Positions 59,989 to 64,000 of a stretch of 64,000 bases of DNA are shown one piece after another. Source of the DNA: Prochlorococcus sp. AG-402-C22 (lineage in GTDB: Bacteria > Cyanobacteriota > Cyanobacteriia > PCC-6307 > Cyanobiaceae). Each line of letters opens with the position of its first letter. Within the stretch, counting starts at the first letter, position 1. A model generated the notes under the pieces. That model searched no databases. It saw only the letters and a program-made list of their open reading frames with translations, and was not told the origin of the DNA. The position numbers and the translations under genes were made by a program. The stretch spans positions 37,612 to 101,611 of the forward strand of contig QCHO01000002.1 in NCBI GenBank assembly GCA_003279535.1, in the 5' to 3' direction.

Positions 59989-60975
59989 GTGAGATTCCAT
60001 ATTCAACAAGAAAGTGATATTCCTGCATCGACACAATTATACAATCAAATTTGCTTTGCAATAGCAGCAAGGCATTACCCTCCTGGTCACAGACTTCCCA
60101 GCACCAGGCAACTTGCAATGCAGACTGGGCTCCATCGAAACACTATAAGTAAAGTTTACAGACAACTTGAAATGGACGGAGTAGTTGAGGCTATGGCTGG
60201 ATCAGGTATTTATGTAAGAGATAATCTTACTAAGAGAGATTTTAAAAAATCAATTTACTCAAAAGACAAAATAAGAAAACCACCAGACCAAGAAGCTAAA
60301 AAGGCAATTGATAACTTAATAAATCTTGGCTGCACCTTGCAGGAAACAAGAGAAATTTTAACCAATGAAATTGATTGGCGTATTAAATGCGGAGCAAGAA
60401 TTATAGTAAGTACTCCTAGAGAAGATATAGGCGCTTCTATGCTGATAGCAGAAGACCTTTCTCCAAAAGTTGATGTGCCAGTAGAAGTTGTTCCTATGGA
60501 AGAATTAGAAAAAGTTTTGAGTAATTCAAGTAATGGTACTATTGTCACAAGCAGGTATTTTTTACAGCCTCTAGAGAAAATTGCCAAAGAGCATGGAGTT
60601 CGTGCTATTGCGGTTGACTTGAGCGACTTTCAAAAAGAATTGAAAATTTTAAAAGAATTAAGTGCTGGCAGTTGTGTAGGTATTGTTAGCATTAGTCCTG
60701 GTTTATTAAGGGCAGCAGAGGTTATCATACACAGCATGCGAGGCAGTGATTTAATGCTTATGACGGCAATCTCAGATAATAACAGTAGATTACTATCACT
60801 TTTAAAGACTTCAAACCACATAGTCTGCGATTGGCCTAGTTTATCAGTTGTAGAAAACACATTAATAAAAAATCGTTCTCAGCTTATAAGATTACCCCAG
60901 ATAATATGTGCTAAAAATTACCTGAGTATTGAAACTATAAATCAATTAAAAAAAGAAATCGGAGTTATTAATTAA
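59989..60975 (+). CDS. GntR-family transcription regulator with a non-standard C-terminal domain
   Basis: A 328-residue DNA-binding protein. Residues about 8-78 form a GntR-type winged helix (STQLYNQICFAIAARHYPPG and STRQLAMQTGLHRNTISKVY). The C-terminal 220 residues are neither the aminotransferase domain of MocR nor the FadR or HutC domains by eye; they have alternating beta/alpha segments (RIIVSTPREDIGASMLIA, VVPMEELEKVL, GSCVGIVSISPGLLRAAEVI) that resemble a Rossmann-like sensor. It resembles from memory the Synechocystis Sll1961 type of regulator implicated in photosystem stoichiometry. The start is GTG. It lies 5 bases before cysE. Confidence 0.85.
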   Translation: MRFHIQQESDIPASTQLYNQICFAIAARHYPPGHRLPSTRQLAMQTGLHRNTISKVYRQLEMDGVVEAMAGSGIYVRDNLTKRDFKKSIYSKDKIRKPPDQEAKKAIDNLINLGCTLQETREILTNEIDWRIKCGARIIVSTPREDIGASMLIAEDLSPKVDVPVEVVPMEELEKVLSNSSNGTIVTSRYFLQPLEKIAKEHGVRAIAVDLSDFQKELKILKELSAGSCVGIVSISPGLLRAAEVIIHSMRGSDLMLMTAISDNNSRLLSLLKTSNHIVCDWPSLSVVENTLIKNRSQLIRLPQIICAKNYLSIETINQLKKEIGVIN

Positions 60976-60980
60976 CAATC

Positions 60981-61718
60981 ATGATTTTGAGAACTTTTAA
61001 ATCAGATATTGATATTATCAAAGAGAGAGATCCTGCAGCTAGAGGAATATTAGAGATTTTTCTTTGCTATCCTGGCTTCCAATCGATAGTTATTCATAGA
61101 TTTACTCATAAATTATGGCAACTAAAAATTCCTTTAATTCCACGTTTGTTAAGTCATCTCAATAGGCTAGCCACAGGAATTGAAATCCATCCTGGGGCTA
61201 AAATTGGTAAACGCGTTTTCATTGATCATGGAATGGGAGTTGTGATAGGTGAAACAGCTGAGATAGGGAATAATTGTTTACTTTATCAGGGAGTGACATT
61301 GGGAGGTACTGGGAAAAGTCATGGGAAAAGACATCCAACCTTAATGGAAAATGTTGTCGTCGGAGCTGGTGCAAAAGTTCTTGGATCGATCATAGTAGGC
61401 TCTAATACCCGCATTGGAGCTGGTTCAGTAGTTGTTCGTAATGTCGAAGGAAATAGTACTGTAGTTGGTGTTCCTGGAAGAGTAGTGCATCAAAGTGGTG
61501 TCAAAGTTAATCCTTTAGCTCACTCTGCATTACCAGATGCAGAAGCTAATGTGATAAAAAATTTAATGGATAGAATTGACTTGCTTGAAAACGAACTTCT
61601 TAAATTGCAAAAAACTCTACAATGTCTTGCTAACTCAGAATCTATTGATATTTCTAAACTTGGAGATGCTCAAAATCTTAAAGACAAAGAAATTATAGAA
61701 TTTCTAGGAGATGATTAG
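60981..61718 (+). CDS. cysE: Serine O-acetyltransferase
   Basis: CysE acetylates serine with acetyl-CoA, the first step of cysteine synthesis. The 245-residue protein has an N-terminal helical part and the left-handed beta-helix of hexapeptide repeats from about residue 65: IEIHPGAKIGKRVFIDHGMG, VVIGETAEIGNNCLLYQGVT, LGGTGKSHGKRHP with the active-site histidine region, and IVGSNTRIGAGSVVVRNV. A C-terminal extension after residue 180 is helical. It follows the GntR gene by 5 bases and is probably co-transcribed; control by it is not shown. Confidence 0.95.
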   Translation: MILRTFKSDIDIIKERDPAARGILEIFLCYPGFQSIVIHRFTHKLWQLKIPLIPRLLSHLNRLATGIEIHPGAKIGKRVFIDHGMGVVIGETAEIGNNCLLYQGVTLGGTGKSHGKRHPTLMENVVVGAGAKVLGSIIVGSNTRIGAGSVVVRNVEGNSTVVGVPGRVVHQSGVKVNPLAHSALPDAEANVIKNLMDRIDLLENELLKLQKTLQCLANSESIDISKLGDAQNLKDKEIIEFLGDD

Positions 61719-61726
61719 AACTTGAT

Positions 61727-64000
61727 TTAATTTGTATCATCCGTATCAGTTTTAGGTTGAAACATAAACATTGAATAGATAACATTACGTCTCATATTAG
61801 TCATCATTTCGAGAAACATATCATAGCCTTCATTTTTATATTCAATTAAAGGATCTTTTTGGCCGTAACCTCTCAATCCAACTGATTCCCTTAAGGAATC
61901 CATGGATTGAAGATGTTCCCGCCATAAATTATCAATTTGCTGTAAGATGAAAAATCTTTCAGCTTCTCTCATTAATCCAGAACGAATCTTCTCAATTTGT
62001 GATTCCTTTAAATCATAAGCTATTCGCAACTGCTCATGAAGGTAGTTTTTTAATTCTTCTATTGACAGTAAATTGATATCATCAACTTTTAAGTCGTCCA
62101 ATAAATATATAAATTCTTTGACTTTAGAAATTAATTGGTCGATATTCCATTCCTCAGGAGGTAGATCAGGATTAATATAAGCCTCTACAATTTCACTCAT
62201 TGTTCTTTCTCCATATCCTATTACTTGCCTTTTTAAATCAATCCCCTGCAAGACTCTTAGTCTTTCGCCATAAACTGCCTTTCTTTGATTATTCATTACC
62301 TCGTCATATTCAAAAACCTGTTTTCTAATATCGTAATAATATGTTTCTACTTTTTTTTGGGCACTTTCTAGAGATCTAGTAAGCATTCCTGATTCGATAG
62401 GCATATCTTCATCAACCCTAAATGCATTCATTAGATTTGCTACCCTGTCACCACCAAAAATTCTCAATAAATTGTCTTCTAAGGATAAAAAGAATCTTGT
62501 ACTTCCAAGATCACCTTGTCTTCCAGCTCTACCTCTAAGTTGATTATCCACTCTTCTTGATTCATGTCTCTCAGTACCGATGACATGTAAACCGCCAGCT
62601 TCTCTTACATTTTGTTCTTCATGAATTAAAACTTTTTCATATTCTTCTTTTACATCTGATAAGGCCTCTCTCAAAAGCTTAATCATATTATCCTCAGTCG
62701 GTGCTTTTTCCGCTGCAGTAGCTATCCTATCATCTAGTTCCAAGACAGAAAGTTGCCTATCGCCCCAATTTTGAACAAGGTCATTGGATAAAATAGAGAG
62801 TTTCTTGTCAATTTCTTCATCCAGTTTGCAAGGGAAAAGACTAGTTGAAGAATTAGAAATATTTTTTTTCAAATTTGAGCTAACTTTTGAAGAAAAACCG
62901 CCATTGGCTTTTGATTTTCTTTGCTTAGGAATTGGTGGCTTATGCTCATTATCAGGCTTTACTAGCAAAGGAATTAAAATTTCCTTTAATTTAAGTCTTG
63001 CCATATAGTCACTGTTACCACCAAGAATTATATCTGTTCCCCTTCCTGCCATATTAGTCGCAATAGTAACAGCACCTGCTCTCCCTGCCTGCGCAACAAT
63101 TTCCGCCTCACGCTCAACATTCTCTGGCTTAGCGTTTAACAAATTATGTGGAATTTTTTCTTCAAATAAAAGTGAACTTAATAACTCACTTTTTTCAACA
63201 CTAGTTGTACCAACTAAAACAGGTCTACCATCTCTATGGATTTGTGCAGTTTCTTTAGCAACGGCTTTCCATTTGCCAATCTCTGTCTTAAATACTTGAT
63301 CCGGCCAATCTTGTCTCTTTCTTATCTGATTGGTAGGTATAACGGTTGATTCTAATTTATAAGTTTTTTCAAATTCAACCTCCTCAGTTTTTGCAGTTCC
63401 CGTCATTCCTGCCAGACCGGGATATAAGAGGAAAAAATTCTGATAAGTGATAGATGCTAACGTTTGAGTCTCAGGCTGAATTTTAAGACTCTCTTTTGCT
63501 TCGATTGCCTGATGCTGTCCATCACTCCAACGCCTACCTGGCATTACCCTCCCAGTAAATTCATCCACTATCACAGCCTCATTGTTTTTAATAATGTAAT
63601 TTACATCTTTAATAAATAATTCTTTGGCTTTTAAAGCGTTGGTTATATAGTGCGCCCAAGGATCTTTAGGATTATATAAATCTTTAACTCCTAAATACTC
63701 TTCACATTTTGCGAAACCTTGATCTGTTAATATGCAACTTCTTTGCTTTTCATCAACTTCATAATCACCTTCAGGATCAATACCATCTTTACTTAATTCT
63801 TTTGCTTTAATTAATTCCAGAGATAATTCTGCAGCTTTTTGATATTTTTCCTGTGGTCTTTCAACTTGACCGGAAATGATTAGAGGTGTTCTGGCTTCAT
63901 CAATTAATATTGAATCCACCTCATCAATCACACAGTAATAGAATTTTCTTTGGACTACCTCATTAATATCAGTAGACATATTATCTCTTAAATAATCAAA
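61727..64000 (-). CDS. secA: Preprotein translocase ATPase SecA, C-terminal part (runs off the window)
   Basis: SecA drives protein export through SecYEG. The frame is open to base 64000, where it reads [20 protein letters not shown], so about the first fifth is outside the window. [19 protein letters not shown] (helicase DEAD-like motif II region), [30 protein letters not shown] and [20 protein letters not shown] are present. Between ILGGN and GTERHESRR lies an insertion of roughly 145 residues with a Lys/Ser-rich low-complexity core, as in cyanobacterial SecA. The protein ends [11 protein letters not shown] without the zinc-binding tail found in many bacteria. Confidence 0.97.
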   Translation of the reverse strand, partial: FDYLRDNMSTDINEVVQRKFYYCVIDEVDSILIDEARTPLIISGQVERPQEKYQKAAELSLELIKAKELSKDGIDPEGDYEVDEKQRSCILTDQGFAKCEEYLGVKDLYNPKDPWAHYITNALKAKELFIKDVNYIIKNNEAVIVDEFTGRVMPGRRWSDGQHQAIEAKESLKIQPETQTLASITYQNFFLLYPGLAGMTGTAKTEEVEFEKTYKLESTVIPTNQIRKRQDWPDQVFKTEIGKWKAVAKETAQIHRDGRPVLVGTTSVEKSELLSSLLFEEKIPHNLLNAKPENVEREAEIVAQAGRAGAVTIATNMAGRGTDIILGGNSDYMARLKLKEILIPLLVKPDNEHKPPIPKQRKSKANGGFSSKVSSNLKKNISNSSTSLFPCKLDEEIDKKLSILSNDLVQNWGDRQLSVLELDDRIATAAEKAPTEDNMIKLLREALSDVKEEYEKVLIHEEQNVREAGGLHVIGTERHESRRVDNQLRGRAGRQGDLGSTRFFLSLEDNLLRIFGGDRVANLMNAFRVDEDMPIESGMLTRSLESAQKKVETYYYDIRKQVFEYDEVMNNQRKAVYGERLRVLQGIDLKRQVIGYGERTMSEIVEAYINPDLPPEEWNIDQLISKVKEFIYLLDDLKVDDINLLSIEELKNYLHEQLRIAYDLKESQIEKIRSGLMREAERFFILQQIDNLWREHLQSMDSLRESVGLRGYGQKDPLIEYKNEGYDMFLEMMTNMRRNVIYSMFMFQPKTDTDDTN

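Overview
The window reads as a stretch of core chromosome from a marine Prochlorococcus, most likely the high-light-adapted clade. The evidence is very AT-rich DNA (roughly 30% GC by eye), tightly packed short genes, photosystem I genes (psaD, psaC), NDH-1 subunit ndhS, a panC-cmk fusion, cyanobacterial-type gshA, and a heme oxygenase/pebA/pebB bilin operon. The strain assignment is inference from remembered gene content and synteny. I see no insertion sequence, prophage, integrase, CRISPR array or genomic-island signature. Almost every base is in or next to a conserved gene, and no gene-free stretch exceeds about 255 bases.

Layout. 1-8216 (minus strand): partial ppc, gshA, trpE, psaD, then mrp-rodA-sensor kinase. 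8314-13483: hemF, a CCB2/CCB4-like membrane protein, a short RNase D, a lipid-A-disaccharide-synthase-related glycosyltransferase, tRNA-Cys, and two picocyanobacterial unknowns. 13606-25643: purM, panC-cmk, a low-molecular-weight phosphatase, the ho1-pebA-pebB operon, icd, and a minus-strand run of antiporter, alpha/beta hydrolase, mutarotase and a split sugar-kinase-like gene. 25776-31248: glgP, two unknowns, tRNA-Arg, the RNase P RNA, rnc, ndhS (opposite strand) and rimM. 31281-38690: glmS-psaC diverging from acpP-fabF-tktA, then thiC under a TPP riboswitch. 38757-48182: ruvB-TPR-amidohydrolase operon, smpB, lysS, an OmpR-type regulator, mreB-mreC-mreD and ssb. 48179-64000: dedA-ahcY, tsaE, a PfkB kinase, a second alpha/beta hydrolase, a sigma factor, mgtE, tandem crcB, an SH3-like exported protein, gyrB, miaA, infC, a GntR regulator, cysE and the 3' part of secA.

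How the genes work together. The window mixes information processing (rnc, rnpB, rimM, infC, lysS, miaA, tsaE, smpB, ruvB, gyrB, ssb), photosynthesis and bilin/tetrapyrrole metabolism (psaC, psaD, ndhS, hemF, ho1, pebA, pebB), central carbon (ppc, icd, tktA, glgP), cell-wall and shape genes (glmS, rodA, mreBCD), and transport or ion homeostasis (antiporter, mgtE, crcB pair, secA).

Most notable observations. Two unrelated genes, mreD and the four-carbon-sugar-kinase-like gene, are each broken at a run of exactly eight A (T8 in the mRNA sense). In both, removing one base restores a full-length family protein, while longer runs in tsaE and pebB are in frame. This could be sequencing error, real decay or polymerase slippage. 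Second-tier items are a TPP riboswitch with an unusual second half, possible remnants of a small gene beside tRNA-Cys, a sensor kinase whose ATP-binding boxes look degraded, and ndhS lodged antisense between rnc and rimM. I did not find a clearly new multi-gene system.
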